DNA of 64,000 bases from Pampus argenteus (GCA_036937835.1 CM072873.1:15860001-15924000), one strand, 5' to 3'; shown: positions 48,800 to 60,260, counted from the stretch's first letter. Notes: a model not told the origin generated them from the letters alone. Numbers and translations: made by a program.

Positions 48800-51700
48800 C
48801 TATTAAATAAAGAGAGAAATGTGTTCTGAAAACATCAACGTTCTGCCCACTTGTGTGGGTTGCTTGCGATTTGCTATGTTTTACTTTGAAGACTGAATTT
48901 TTCTCTGCTCTACATGAGACCTTTCTTACACTCTAAACCACAAATAATCCTTTAAACAGCAACTCTTGCTCAACTCTGACTAAACCAAGGCTGATTAAGA
49001 AAATTGAGTGTGATTGGACAGACTTACTGAAAGAATTTGAAGGCCTTGACTGTGGCTCCTGAGCTGGCAAAAAGCCTCCTGAGGTCATCCTCCACCACAG
49101 AAGGCCTGAATGGGAAAACAGAACAAAAACATTAGTGGGTTTTCATTTCCTTTACTTATTGTTGTGCTAACTTCTTTGCCCCGTTTCTGGTTATTATAGT
49201 GAAATGGGTTGGGGTTGGGCCACACTAACCCAAGACACAAGAGGCATCTAAAACTAAGAATGCAACTCCAGAGTAGCATTCTTAGAAAATACTGTCATAA
49301 CTACTTAACCCCAAGCATCAAATACAGAATAAATGAGTCAGGACTACAAAAGAAAACGCTTAGAGCACAAAGGCGAGAGCATGAGAATGAAAATGAGGCT
49401 CTTGCAGCAGAACTCACGGTATGTTGGAGAGATGGAGTGTTGCAGAGGGTGGGAAGATGTTGGAGTAATTTTTGGAGCCAGGCTTCTTGAAACGGTGCAG
49501 TGGTGAATTGCTGTAGTCCTTTGTGAGGCCCTGGTCCTCATGGCCTTCTCTGGGCAGCTGCACTGTGGTGTGTTTCGACAACGTGACACGCATGGCCCTG
49601 CCATGAAGCCGCTGGCCGTTCAGGTGGCTCATAGCTGAGAAACAACATTGATAAAGACAGTCAACACTTATTTTTAAAAACACTACATACACACACAAGC
49701 CTTGTTTCCATACACAAATATAAGCAAAGCCGATAGTCACTAGACCTACAGTTCATTCACTGAAGTTTAGTTGCTCTCATGTGTTATTATTTTAACAAGG
49801 CTCCAACTGGGGCTTTTTGCTGCTAGAACAAAACTGATCCTGCAAATTATAGTAATGGATTTTTAATCTACTTTCATCCATACACCATTTCAAATTCTTT
49901 AGATAAATGCTTTTAGTGTAATTATGCATGGTAAAATGAATGAAACAAGTAAATAATAAAAATAAGGGCAATCCACTATTTATCAAAGGAAAACATGTCC
50001 TGTCTGCTTAGCTGAGACCCAAGTAAAAGCTCAAGACAATGAAAGCTAAAATGATGCGAGGAAAAACCAAGATCAAAGAGAAACCTTGATTGTAGAAAAG
50101 AAATAAGAGTTTGGCAGCATTGTGTAACTACCTAGCTGAGCCTGGGTGCCATCAGACATCTGGATCAAAGCATTCTCCTTTTTATTGAACAGGATCTTCA
50201 CTCTCATCACATCGCCATACACACCTACGGAGGAAGAGGAAGGTGTCACAATACAAGTGCAACACAACCTGAACAGGTGCCACACAGCCAATCACAGCAA
50301 CAAAAACAATTTAAACTGTCAAATCAGAGACTATTAATTCTGCTACCAAGTGAACACTGGCTAATTAATAAGTAATTATCTGGTTATTCTACATATTTTA
50401 TGTTCAGTTCAGCATGGAATCTCAAATTACATAGGTCCTCTTAATTACACAGAAGTTGACAGCTACAATGGTTATGCTTGACGAGGGGGAGATGGTGATT
50501 TGAAGGCAAAAATCAAATGAAAAATGGGTGGTTTTAATCAGTTTGATTGTTCTAGTGAAAGAAAAGTTGATTGCTTGACCAACTTGAGGACCTAATAGAG
50601 TCATGCAGGAATAAACTAAACATGCACATACCTACATTAGAGAAACTGCAAAAAATAATATGGTGACATAAACCAAGGGATATGTCAACTGAAAATCACT
50701 AACAAAGCAGCAGCATTTCACCTTTCTATGTACTGTTGCTGAGTGACTCAAGGCAACAAAAAAAAAAAAGAATCAAAATGAATTTTCATGAATTTTAATG
50801 GCTTAAAACTGGGCTGTGTAGAACCAAATGAAGTGTTGACGTTTATCCTCTTCCTGAGGGTGATGCTTTAGAATTTAGATCGGCTTTCTGTCTCATTCCA
50901 AAAAAATAAAAAATTTTAATAAATAAATAAAAAGCTGCACACATTTCTACTTAGTGGAGCAATATCATTATTGAGGGCTGTTCTCTTTGAAGATGGAAAA
51001 ATGGCAAATGTTTTTTGCCCATGGAAAATAAACCAGAGCTGTTCAGAATTAAATGAAATGCTGCCGATTTGTGTCGTGTTCTCACCTTACTTTTCTCACA
51101 CAAACCCACAACAACCAAACAGGTCATACAAACCCCAAAACAACCAAGACAACCCGACCCTTCATAGCCCTGTAGCCTGATGACAAGCCATCAGCGGTTA
51201 AAAAAACAAAGCCAACAACATGAGACAAGACATGCCCACCTTGCCAGGTAACAGTAGTAATAAAAAAGGAGATGAAAGGATGATAACGTACCGAAAAGAA
51301 TAAAGAGGCAGTGTGGCGTAACGCTCTTTAGAGACAGCAGGGGGAGCAGCGGGGCAGGGGGCCAAAGGGGAGAGGGAACAGGGGACAGGGGAAAAGAGAC
51401 GGAGCGGAGTGGAGGACAGTGGAGTGGAGTCGGGACATGTCCGCAGGCCACAGGCAGCGAGGTCCACAGGAAGGCCACAGTACCATGGAGGAAGGAGAGG
51501 CATGAGGGACGAAGAGAATGAAGAGAGGACAAGAAGAGAAGGACAAGAGAAGGAGAGGATTCAAACAGCGTGAGAAAAGAGGTAGAAGAGAAAGACGAAG
51601 ATGAGTTGGAAGGAAAAAGAATATGGTGGAAAGACAGATGATGGCAAATCAGAGGGACAAAAATGGTGCCAATGTTGTGTTTTTGTTGTGTTTTCATTTT

Positions 51701-54700
51701 GGGGGGTGGTGACCGAATTGGGGACAATGGGCAGGGTAGAAAGGGGGTTGGGTGGGTGGGAGGGAAGAAGAGTGGTTGTAGTAGTAACAGAGGGGTGAGG
51801 AGGAGGAGGACAGAGGGAACAATTGGTCATGGGGCGTGCAGTCAGTTGGCAAGAGTACAGGTGAGGGGGTTTTAAAACAAAAAAGGACAGGGAGACAGAG
51901 AAAGGAGAGAGAGAAAAAGGAAGTAAAAAACAAGGTCAGTATACACAAAGAAATGTGCTTCAGACAGTAGAACTGGCTAAATTAAAATGCACTGTCACTA
52001 TGGGAACACTAGAAGAAAGAAGAGAAAAAAAGATTAACAATGAAATACAGAAAAAGGCAGAGACAATATGTACTTTTAAATTACATGCAATGTTTCTTTA
52101 GATTATTTAAAATTACAGTCTATATAAAACAGACATCTGAATATGAATTACATTAATCCTGTCCCAAGAGCTGATCTTTAAAATGAATATGCTTAACGTA
52201 ATGACTACACAACTACTGTAAATGTACTGTGTGTGACAGCCTACTTATACATTCTAAATACTATTTAAAAGACCCAAGTTACAAACATGTATTTTTCTAA
52301 ATATACAAAAAAGTAATATTGTCTCTCCAACAACTCAAGAATGATTTCAACTAATGGACAAAAAAATGAAGATATGAAATGGTAAGTTTTAAAAAAAGAA
52401 GTTAGTGTTTTAAATAAACTTAAAATTCACAGTGAGCAAAGTGGCAGGTCAGAAATGCAGCAGGTTTGGTCAAACACAGAGAGGTCCTGAAAGAGAAGAG
52501 GTTTTGACTAGATGACCACCTTCTTTTAACACAGTGGTAACTAGTCTGATCGCATGGAGGTGGTGGGTGATGAAGGGGGGTAAACACTGGACCTCTTGAA
52601 CAGATGGATCCAGGTCCATGAACCATAGTGTAAACAAATGGCACTGTATAATTTTAAAGCTGCTCAGCACTGCACTGACAGAGGCAGTATGTAGAACTGC
52701 TATCAAAATCTAGTGAGTGTACTGACCTCAGGGTTCAGATTGCTGACCAACAAGACATTGTGTCCCCCAGAGGCAGTGAGCCCTGATAGGCCGAGCCGGC
52801 TGGCAGCCGCTGCTGCGGCCGCCATGCCACCATGCCCCATACCCAGGGAAGCCAGGGCACTGGGAATACCAGGCATCGACAGACCTAAGGAAAAAAATAG
52901 GAATTACTTTCAACTTTTTGCACTTTGTGTCTTCATCACTAAAGAGGCCTGCTAAGGTCAATATACAACCTGGGAAACATATGATGTAAGCTGGTGTCAA
53001 CACCAATTAGATATTGTATATGCAAATGTATGGAGAAGCGACATTATTGTGTTGTTATAAATGGAATAGCAAGGAGAAAAACTTTGTGTACTGACCTCCC
53101 TGTTGTATGGCAAAGGTTGGGGGGAAGGCATGAGCTCCACCATAGGGAGAGGCAGAAATTATGCCTGGTGCAGCTAGAAAAAAAGAAAAACAGAAAGTTT
53201 GTATGTATACTTGCAATAATGTTCAAGTTACAAAACAAAAAAAACAAAAGCACGCTATACGGATAGATATACTTTATTAATCCCAAATTGGGGTATTACA
53301 GAATATGAAGTGTCTACATAGAAAGTTCCTTAAATCAAGTCCCAATCTTACCAAATGCAGCAGCTGCCATGGTCTGGTGGTCAAGGGAGGGCTGTGAATC
53401 TGCAGTGGGGAGGTCCGGGCGGGTGTAATCCCTACTCTTATCATTGTTGTACTTGACATTCAAGCTGGTGAGCTTGGAGAAGCTGATTCTCAGGGTACAG
53501 CAGGCATTGTAGATGTTCTGTCCATCCAGAGACTGAGACAGATGTGGGTGCATTAGGCTTAAAAACAACATCTGGTTTCTCTGACACTGGTAATTTAAAC
53601 AACAAATTCATGTTGGAACAAATGTTCCCAGATTGGACATTTGATGTAAATTTGTTCATTTGTCATGCCAATCTCAACCCAAAAGCAAAACTGGAAAAGC
53701 ACCCCATGATTTGTTACTCAGTGGTTACAAACTGACAAATTATGATACAGTCTTAGTTGTACATGTCTTACCAGTTTGGCATGCTGAGCTGTCATGCCGT
53801 CAGCATACTGGATAAGGGCCTGGAACTGGTTGTTCTTAGTAAAAGTGATGATCTTAAGCACAGTGCCAAACTTTGAGAAAATCTGAGGAGTGGAGATCAC
53901 ATGATTAGGCTAGTCATCATGACAACATCATGAGACACACAAATCTAGAGGTGGTCTGTTTAAATATTTAACGGAAACGGCAAACAATATACACAGTGAA
54001 ACAACTAGGTAGCCTTACTTAAGAAAACAAAACCAAACACAAAAAAAGCTGTCTGTACCTGGTGTAGTACATCCAGGGTGACTGGGTAGAAGAGATTTTC
54101 CACAATAACTCTGAGTACAGGGCTTTGGCCTGTGGCTCCTCCCATGCTACCTGCATCTGTGGAAATGGCCATGCTTCCCATCCCACCTCCATGCAGCGCA
54201 TTGACTGCCTGGAGAGCTGCCTGGGCACGCTAAGGGGAAAAGACAAGACAAAGAAACTTTTTAGTATCGATGGTGCAAAGTGTGCAGTAACAAATTTCTG
54301 AGAGAATGTGTGTGACAATCTTGAGCAAGGCAGCTGCTTTACTTTTTTTGCATGTTGTTTTCCATAATCCTGCAAATTTCCACACAACACTGGCAACTAA
54401 TTAGGGGTATTATTTTCTTGATAAATTTGTCTTGTCTGCAACCATGACATTTAGCAAACACCTGAACTACAACATTAAAGCAAAACACATATCAAACATT
54501 CAACATGAATAGCATGAGTGGCCCTTACCACTTGGTTGGGGGAATTGTCCGTCTTGAGCTCTTTATGGGTTGAGTACTGCATGTAAATGGGGTGGTTTCT
54601 GATGACAGGGGTGACAGAGGAGTAGTAGCTCACCATCGTCTGTGCACATTCCTCACTGTTCAGCTCCAAGAATGCCTGTGGGGGAGGACCAGATAAACAT

Positions 54701-57700
54701 TCCTTTTTTTTTCTCCTTCCATCACATGTAATAAAGTGGCACTCTGAGGCAGTGTTTATTAAGCATGTTTAATGCATGTTTAATTTTTATGCAACTTTAC
54801 TGTAAACCCTTCTAATTAACTGCATTTTACAACTGCTGGCAATAAAAAAAGAAAAGACATTTAAAGGGGGATTAAATGTCTTCCTCCAGAAAATCTTAAT
54901 ACACAGGATATCCTCTGTACTCGCCAAAACACAAGGATGTTACAAAAGGGTCATTGTTATGTTTTTCAGGTCAGAACAGAAGGCCAGCCCCAGGCAGAGA
55001 AATTTCACCCAGGAGAGCAAGCCTTACAGGTTTGGTCAGCATACCTGCATATATCAGTCCTTACCTGATTTTTCCCTTTCAGCATTAGCAAATTAGTAAC
55101 CTTCCCAAAGGGCAGTCCCAGGCCAATAACCTCAGCCTCATTTATGTCATTGGGCAGCTTGCGTACATGGACCACGCGTGACGGAACACCAGGACTGCGG
55201 ACGTCACCTTTGAATTTTTTGCTGTCGTTGCCATTGGCTGCAAAAGAAAACAGAAGCAGATACAATCAGGGAGTAAACAGAAGGCTCTGGTTCGTCTTGA
55301 ATAATGGATTGATCGTCATGGTAACACAAACAACACAGACACAAAAAGCACTTCAATAAAAAAGGATTCACCCCTCCATGGCAACCCCCCCTACCTGAGT
55401 TCATGATATAGGGCCCGTTGGATATGCAGGAAGAAAAGAGTTCGTCGGATCCCCTCTGCAGAGAGAGAGAGAAAACAAAGGCTCACTTCAGTGCATTCAC
55501 CAATGAGGGCACAGTATGGCAGGTGGAGCGCACAGCTCTCGTATTACTGAGCCATTGTGTGATAAAGCAGGAAGTAATCTGATAGCAAAAAGGGATCCAG
55601 CAAACATACTTAAGAAACACCACCTTCCTTTACCAGGAATAACAGGCAGAATAGCTACAAAGCTTGTCAACAGAGATATTCAATCACCATAATCATATGT
55701 TCCCTCCTTATTTTATACTCCTTTCCAAGAGTATTGCCAAGTTGAAAAGTCAGTCATGATGGGCTGCCGTTTCTGACTCTGGAAAATATATGCCAAATTA
55801 TCATGTTTTTACACCAATCACACTTAAGGAGGAACAGCTACTACTATTCAGTTAGAAGCACGCAAGTCAGCAGTTAACAGCAGCTGCCAGTGAGTACAAA
55901 CCATCTTCTCATACATGCACTATTAGCAGAAAGGATAACACACTGAAGCCCTCTGAAACGGAAGACAAGATGGGGACACTCCCAGCCCACACTAGTTTAC
56001 TGTCTTCCAGTCTTGTCTGGCCTCTCTCTTTAGTAGATATAAAGTGCTTTTTCAGGGTTGTACTCATGGCTATGTCTGTGTCGGTGGTTGTGAGAGATGA
56101 AGTATAGCAGTCACAAGAAGTGGCTCAGCAGCCTAAGCTCTACAACACTCTACAATGAAAGTCCTGTTCAGGATGAGACTAGGGGCATTGTTACGCAGCA
56201 GCACACACACATATGGAGCCCCGAGGACTCTCAGGGAGTTGAAGAGCCCCAGAGCATTTTAACAACAATCAGTCATGCAGGTTTGCTGGCATTCTTCTCC
56301 ACACCTATTGAATTCTGGCCTTCATATACGCAAGGTGGGGGATTTCCAGTCAAGCTATGAAGCCTATTCACAAAAGGCAAGTGATCTCTGAGAGAACATT
56401 TGGTGGTGCCTCTGAACATTGTAACGGGATGGTGTGGAAATAGTACACCTGCTATGAGAGCATGAGAGAGAACACTGTCCAGAGTCTGCCACCTCAATTC
56501 ATATACTTAAAGTAACGAGACATTCCTTCTTTTCACTGAGGCTTCAGGATCTGGGGCCTCCTCTTTTAGCCAATGTTCAAACCTTTACAAAAAAAGGAAT
56601 GCATGTGTTGCATGCAATCAGTGAGCTAAGATTACAAAGCAGTCAACTCTAACTAATAATGTCTAGAACGCACAGCTAATAGTAAAAGAACAACACAGAT
56701 TAGAATGTATGAAAAAGAGTAGCATGTTCTAGTTGGTGGGAAGAAAGTGTAAAACAACAACAACAAAAAATATTGTTGCTTGATAAATAGGCCCAGGGCA
56801 GATGCAAGCCATGAGAAATGAAGGAAGTGGCTCCAGCCTGACTCAATGGTTGTGGGTGGGCAGTCACATTATCAGTCAGCAGACCAACTCCAAACAGGAA
56901 GAGCAACAAGATCAGGTCTGCTTCCAGGCTTTTGCTAAACTTCCTCCTGGGGACTGATGGTTACTGTTCCAAGGCAGGACTGTTTCTCTCCTCCCCTACT
57001 TCCTCATTCTAATAATAGTCACAGAGTTAGGGTAGTCTATAGTGCAGAGCAGAAGCATTAAGTCAGAAACAAAATAGAGGGCTGTGCTTCTAATGAACAC
57101 AAATGGATTTTGGAGGGAATGTGGCAGGAGTGCTGAGTAGCACCAAAGGCCAAGTTAAGTTGCAATGTGAAAGTGTGAAAGAAAAAAAACAGAGCTTTTT
57201 GAAGGGTTTGGTAGCCAACTTCAACATAGTGCCAAGCCCATTTTTCCAACACAAACTGACACAAAATGAGTATCAACATGTCCACATCCGTTGTTTGCTC
57301 AGGATGCTGACAGTTTAATAGTAACCTTCAGTAAACGATGACACATTGCTGGCCCACATACTGAAACTGTTGAACAGCTTCCCTTTTCAGACAATAGCAG
57401 TGGCTGGCCTCGTACTTCATTTTAAAAAGGAACATAGACTGGAGGCAATTTCCCTGCTCCATATACCACATCACACCTGGTTTGCATTGCGTCAATGAGG
57501 AAACATAACATGCGCTCTCCAACTCTTCTGCAGCATTTGGGGGGAATAACTATTACAAGGAAACAAAATCTGTGAGGTTTCACCTGTGTTGGTTTCTGCA
57601 AGCAACCATAGTTTGGACTCTGCTTGGAGTTTGTGGGTGGTAAACTCAAAGCGGGGGAAAAAACATAAAAGGGGAAAGCACAGGTACGGACATGTTTGTT

Positions 57701-60188
57701 CACTGTGATCAGCCTTTGCCAGTGGAGGGGGCAGGGAGCTGTGCTTCACCAGGGGGCTGGAGGGGGGAGATTGGAATGTGACCGCAGAATGCCAGACACT
57801 CTGCCCAGACGGAATAATTACAGATTCCAGCAAAGCAGAGCTCCATAACTCAGCATCATCATTACCGCAGCACATCAAAACCAGAAAACAGGAAAGGTTG
57901 AAAAAATACCTAACAAAGACACAGACTTAAAGTCACAATGTCAAATCTTGAGTATCGATCAGCAGCCATTACATGGTGCTTTGTTAATCATGTTAAAAAC
58001 AACAGGCCAAACTGAAAAGAATAGAGGGGGTGGGGCGTGTCCCAGTTAAGGGCGTGTGTATCAGAGTGCTTGTTTAAACAGTGCGAAGACCTTTGGCCTG
58101 AGGACAAGAACGGGTGCGGGAAGATGGTTACAGTTCAATTATTCCACCTACACATAGCTGTACCAGGCCCTGTTACCATGGATTACTACTAAAGCAGAAA
58201 TTTTTATTGGGTACGCAAGCAGTCTACCAAAAACAAATGAGTTTCCTCTTCAACAGGTCTGCGCACACACAAACATGTAAAGAAGGGCTGCTATTTGAGC
58301 TACATAAGTAAATAACACCCCCCTCATAACTGTAAATAAGCCAAATCATGCAGAAAGAGGTAGATTTAACATTGTTCAACATTTTACTGGCACTGGTTGA
58401 GTAGTCTTGTGATAGAAACAAGAGTGGATGAATATTAAAGCAGCGGGGCTGGATCCAGTTCTTTCTTAACATTCCAATAAGGCCAACAGGCTATTAAGCA
58501 ACACAGCAAATAAACAGGAAGTTTTATTTCCAAACAGCCACACAGCAGAACAGGACGGGAAAAAAATAAAATGCCCCACATCAGATAATCTACTCTAATT
58601 GATTTATTCAATATTACATATCCACAGTGTTGAGAGTTAATGCAACTTCTATGTGATGACCATTCAGTTTTTATTTCATAAACCTTTAAAAAAAAAAAAA
58701 AAGGAAGAGCCAGCTTGTAACTGCACACTCATTACACATGAGAAATGGCTTTGGACAGGAGTAATTATAGGGGAAGCTCTTGCAAACCGACTATGTGTCT
58801 CTCGCCCTCCCAATGTCAGCAAAGTTTCTTATTTCCATATCATAAAGCTATTATGATGTTCATATATATAATTATGGTGGAACCACTTAAAAAAAAAAAG
58901 TACAAAACACTGACAATGGCAAATTATTCATCATCAAAAGCCACACGCCTCACAAATGTACTTTGCAAAGACCATTTCTGTACTCTCGACAATGAAATTA
59001 GGGAAAGTGAGAAGAGCCACAAAGACTCAAACATTGCTTACCTTTGTGCCAACTGATATGTCATGGACACTGCTGTGAAAGAGGAATAAAGTGTTTAATT
59101 AGACAGGAAATCAAAGAAAATGTACAATTATCTGTCATGGGATCCTGTTTAACAATGCAACACAACTGTTGAGTATTACACACTGTAGAAACACACTGTC
59201 CATACAAAAGACAAACTCTCATTCTCATTCTGAAATAGGTAAGAAATCCACAAAAGCACCACGGGATTAATTAGGCAGTCATGCAATTTTTTTATTTAAA
59301 AAATAATAATACTTACTCAATTTCAGGGACGTAGCCGGATCCCAGAGGGTACAAGTCAGCGTCTAGGCGGCTGTAGTGGGTTTATAAAACATAGAAGCAA
59401 ACTTCAATATGGCTACACGTATTTACAAAAAATAAATAAATACAAATTTAAAGTTACCAACTTTACGTCAAGCGTTTTATTTGGTAAGTTCAAAACAGCA
59501 TCGGCGCGAGCTACATTCGAAGTAATCTAAACGAATTTAGATAATCAAAAGAGTAGGATATCCCTGATTAAAACAACACACTATATGCACCCTACCCTGT
59601 TTAGATATTCCGGTGAAAGAGTCTCTTGATTCAATCAACATGAAATGTTCAGGCCAGACATCTTCAACATGGCCCTGGTACTCCGCAGACAAATGAATGC
59701 GGAAATGAGACACGTTGCTTTAGCAGGCGCTCGAGTTACCGTGAAACCAAGTTACCAAGGTACAGTTAGCCAACGTTAACCAACATCTGCGATAGCAAAC
59801 GGTCGGGCATACCCCGTATGTTAGTCAAAAGAACAGGCTTTGTCTCAATAACATAAGTCCTTTTAAGTTATGTTTACTAAATGTTAGTTTACATACAACG
59901 ACAAAGTATGTTCGTCCAAACGGTTAACGTAACTAACGTTTGCTAAACGCAGCGACGGCTAGCAGCTGCTAACGTTAGTTAGCTTTCGCTCCTGCTAACT
60001 GTTGCATGTTTTGATGAAAAAAAAAACTGTTTCAAGTAAACTTTCCCGGTCTAACCGTTAAGTGAAACGGCAATCGCAACTAGAACATTGTAATAAAGAA
60101 CTGAAATGCGTAAAGAAGTTACTCAACGGTCGTTTTGTCTTTAAAAAAATAAGTCTTAAGTGTGGTTCTTTTTCACTTACCCGTCCAT
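48667..60188 (-). CDS. ptbp1: Polypyrimidine tract-binding protein 1 (PTBP1/hnRNP I), 16 coding exons
   Basis: PTBP1 is a nuclear-cytoplasmic RNA-binding protein that binds UCUU/CU-rich RNA through four RRMs, represses splicing of many exons, and acts in mRNA stability and IRES use. Joined exons (listed separately) give 575 codons with all optional exons, or 557 without exon 2, which is the length of the human 557-aa isoform. All boundaries are GT-AG with consistent phase. In 575-aa numbering, RRM1 is about 72-148 (RNP2 VVHVRKLP, RNP1 KNQAFLEL). RRM2 is about 195-272 (VIVENLFYPV, NNQFQALIQY). A linker with seven Ala is at 360-366. RRM3 is about 380-455 (VLLVSNLN, ENALIQMS). RRM4 is about 497-575, ending RVSFSKSTI. 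GVPSRVVHVRKLP and SLDGQNIYNACCTLRI point to PTBP1 rather than PTBP2 or PTBP3. Teleosts carry ptbp1a and ptbp1b; which one this is was not decided. No damage was seen. Confidence 0.96.
49028..49105 (-). CDS. ptbp1: ptbp1 exon 15 (RRM4)
   Basis: 78 nt encoding PSVVEDDLRRLFASSGATVK and AFKFF. Donor GTAAGT. Confidence 0.96.
49418..49634 (-). CDS. ptbp1: ptbp1 exon 14 (end of RRM3, linker, start of RRM4)
   Basis: 217 nt encoding MSHLNGQRLHGRAMRVTLSK, VQLPREGHEDQGLTKDYSNS, PLHRFKKPGSKNYSNIFPPS and ATLHLSNI. The short linker joining the back-to-back RRM3/RRM4 pair is conserved. Donor GTGAGT. Confidence 0.97.
50132..50224 (-). CDS. ptbp1: ptbp1 exon 13 (RRM3)
   Basis: 93 nt encoding VYGDVMRVKILFNKKENALI and QMSDGTQAQL; includes RNP1 of RRM3. 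Donor GTAGTT is fairly weak. In the exon 12-skipped transcript the shifted frame stops here. Confidence 0.97.
51292..51325 (-). CDS. ptbp1: ptbp1 exon 12, 34-nt autoregulatory exon
   Basis: Encodes SVTPHCLFILFG (mammalian RVTPQSLFILFG) in exactly 34 nt, the same length as mammalian PTBP1 exon 11. The acceptor is CTCTAAAG; the donor GTACGT. Because 34 is not a multiple of three, skipping shifts the frame: exon 11 joined to exon 13 reads five codons, then TGA at 50209-50207. Confidence 0.95.
51328..51957 (-). promoter_or_regulatory. ptbp1: 630-nt AG-exclusion zone and CU-rich splicing regulatory intron
   Basis: Between the exon 12 acceptor AG (51327-51326) and the next AG upstream (51959-51958) the transcript strand has no AG dinucleotide; equivalently the plus strand has no CT. 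The stretch is strongly pyrimidine-rich in the transcript, with many CUCU, UCUU and CCU repeats, which are PTB-type binding sites. Branch-point-like CTGAC motifs have their A at 51842 and 51936, about 516 and 610 nt from the acceptor. AG-exclusion zones are the known signature of distant branch points, and PTBP1 protein is known to repress this exon in its own mRNA. Confidence 0.85.
52727..52884 (-). CDS. ptbp1: ptbp1 exon 11 (linker and start of RRM3)
   Basis: 158 nt encoding a Gly/Met/Ala-rich linker with seven consecutive Ala, then HNVLLVSNLNPE (RNP2 of RRM3). Donor GTCAGT. Confidence 0.95.
53096..53173 (-). CDS. ptbp1: ptbp1 exon 10, 78-nt alternative exon (linker)
   Basis: Encodes APGIISASPYGGAHAFPPTF plus AIQQG. 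It corresponds to the mammalian PTBP1 exon 9 region, whose use gives isoforms differing by 19 or 26 residues. Here 78 nt equals 26 codons, so skipping keeps the frame. The acceptor is TTTTTTTCTAG; the donor GTCAGT is not optimal. Confidence 0.93.
53352..53532 (-). CDS. ptbp1: ptbp1 exon 9 (end of RRM2, linker)
   Basis: 181 nt encoding SLDGQNIYNACCTLRISFSK, then YNNDKSRDYTRPDLPTADSQ and MAAAAF. Donor GTAAGA; ends in phase 1. Confidence 0.97.
53772..53882 (-). CDS. ptbp1: ptbp1 exon 8 (RRM2)
   Basis: 111 nt encoding IFSKFGTVLKIITFTKNNQF and QALIQYADGMTAQHAKL; includes RNP1 of RRM2. Donor GTAAGA. Confidence 0.97.
54059..54229 (-). CDS. ptbp1: ptbp1 exon 7 (linker and start of RRM2)
   Basis: 171 nt encoding RAQAALQAVN, a Gly/Met-rich linker, and RRM2 from QSPVLRVIVENLFYPVTLD. 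Donor GTACAG. Confidence 0.96.
54529..54675 (-). CDS. ptbp1: ptbp1 exon 6 (end of RRM1)
   Basis: 147 nt encoding AFLELNSEECAQTMVSYY through HKELKTDNSPNQV. The donor used here is GTAAGG after ...CAAGTG. A weaker GT three bases earlier would remove the Val; both keep the frame, so a one-residue tandem-donor variant is possible. Confidence 0.93.
55065..55237 (-). CDS. ptbp1: ptbp1 exon 5 (start of RRM1)
   Basis: 173 nt encoding ANGNDSKKFKGD, then the first half of RRM1 including RNP2 VVHVRKLP and GLPFGKVTNLLMLKGKNQ. Donor GTAAGG. Confidence 0.97.
55395..55455 (-). CDS. ptbp1: ptbp1 exon 4
   Basis: 61 nt encoding RGSDELFSSCISNGPYIMNS. In mammals the KRGSDELF region is part of the N-terminal nuclear localisation/export segment. 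The acceptor is preceded by a (CT)n tract; the donor is GTAGGG. Confidence 0.95.
55456..59041 (-). other. ptbp1: ptbp1 intron 3 (3.6 kb)
   Basis: The longest intron of the gene. No further exon, repeat family or long simple repeat was recognised; only short A and CA runs occur. Open frames in it (for example 57492-57878) are not supported. Confidence 0.7.
59042..59072 (-). CDS. ptbp1: ptbp1 exon 3
   Basis: A 31-nt exon encoding the DISVGTK segment (mammalian DIAVGTK). The acceptor follows CTCTTTCACAG; the donor is GTAAGC. It ends in phase 0 whether or not exon 2 is used. Confidence 0.93.
59317..59370 (-). CDS. ptbp1: ptbp1 exon 2, in-frame 54-nt cassette exon
   Basis: It is flanked by CAG (acceptor) and a strong GTAAGT donor, and encodes RLDADLYPLGSGYVPEID in the frame set by exon 1. 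Because 54 is divisible by three and exon 1 ends in the same phase, the exon can be included or skipped without changing the downstream protein. Its polypyrimidine tract is weak and purine-interrupted, as is typical of optional exons. The best-known mammalian PTBP1 proteins go directly from MDG to the exon 3 equivalent. Confidence 0.75.
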
Positions 60189-60260
60189 TGCACAAGAAAA
60201 AAACTGCAGGTCTGAAGCGAAGGTAGGGCGGTAGACTTGCTTGATTTTCTTACAAAATGG
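60181..60260 (-). CDS. ptbp1: ptbp1 exon 1 (5'UTR and first 8 coding nt)
   Basis: The ATG is at 60188-60186 and coding ends ATGGACGG at 60181, followed by a GTAAGTG donor. This matches the MDG start and the intron position of mammalian PTBP1. The 5' end is approximate. A YY1-like CAAAATGGCTG (60253-60263) lies at the likely transcription start. Confidence 0.85.

Noticed and set aside
51191..51727. 178-codon minus-strand frame overlapping ptbp1 exon 12
   Set aside because: It is intronic pyrimidine-rich sequence read through the 34-nt exon; openness results from lack of purines in that strand, not coding selection.
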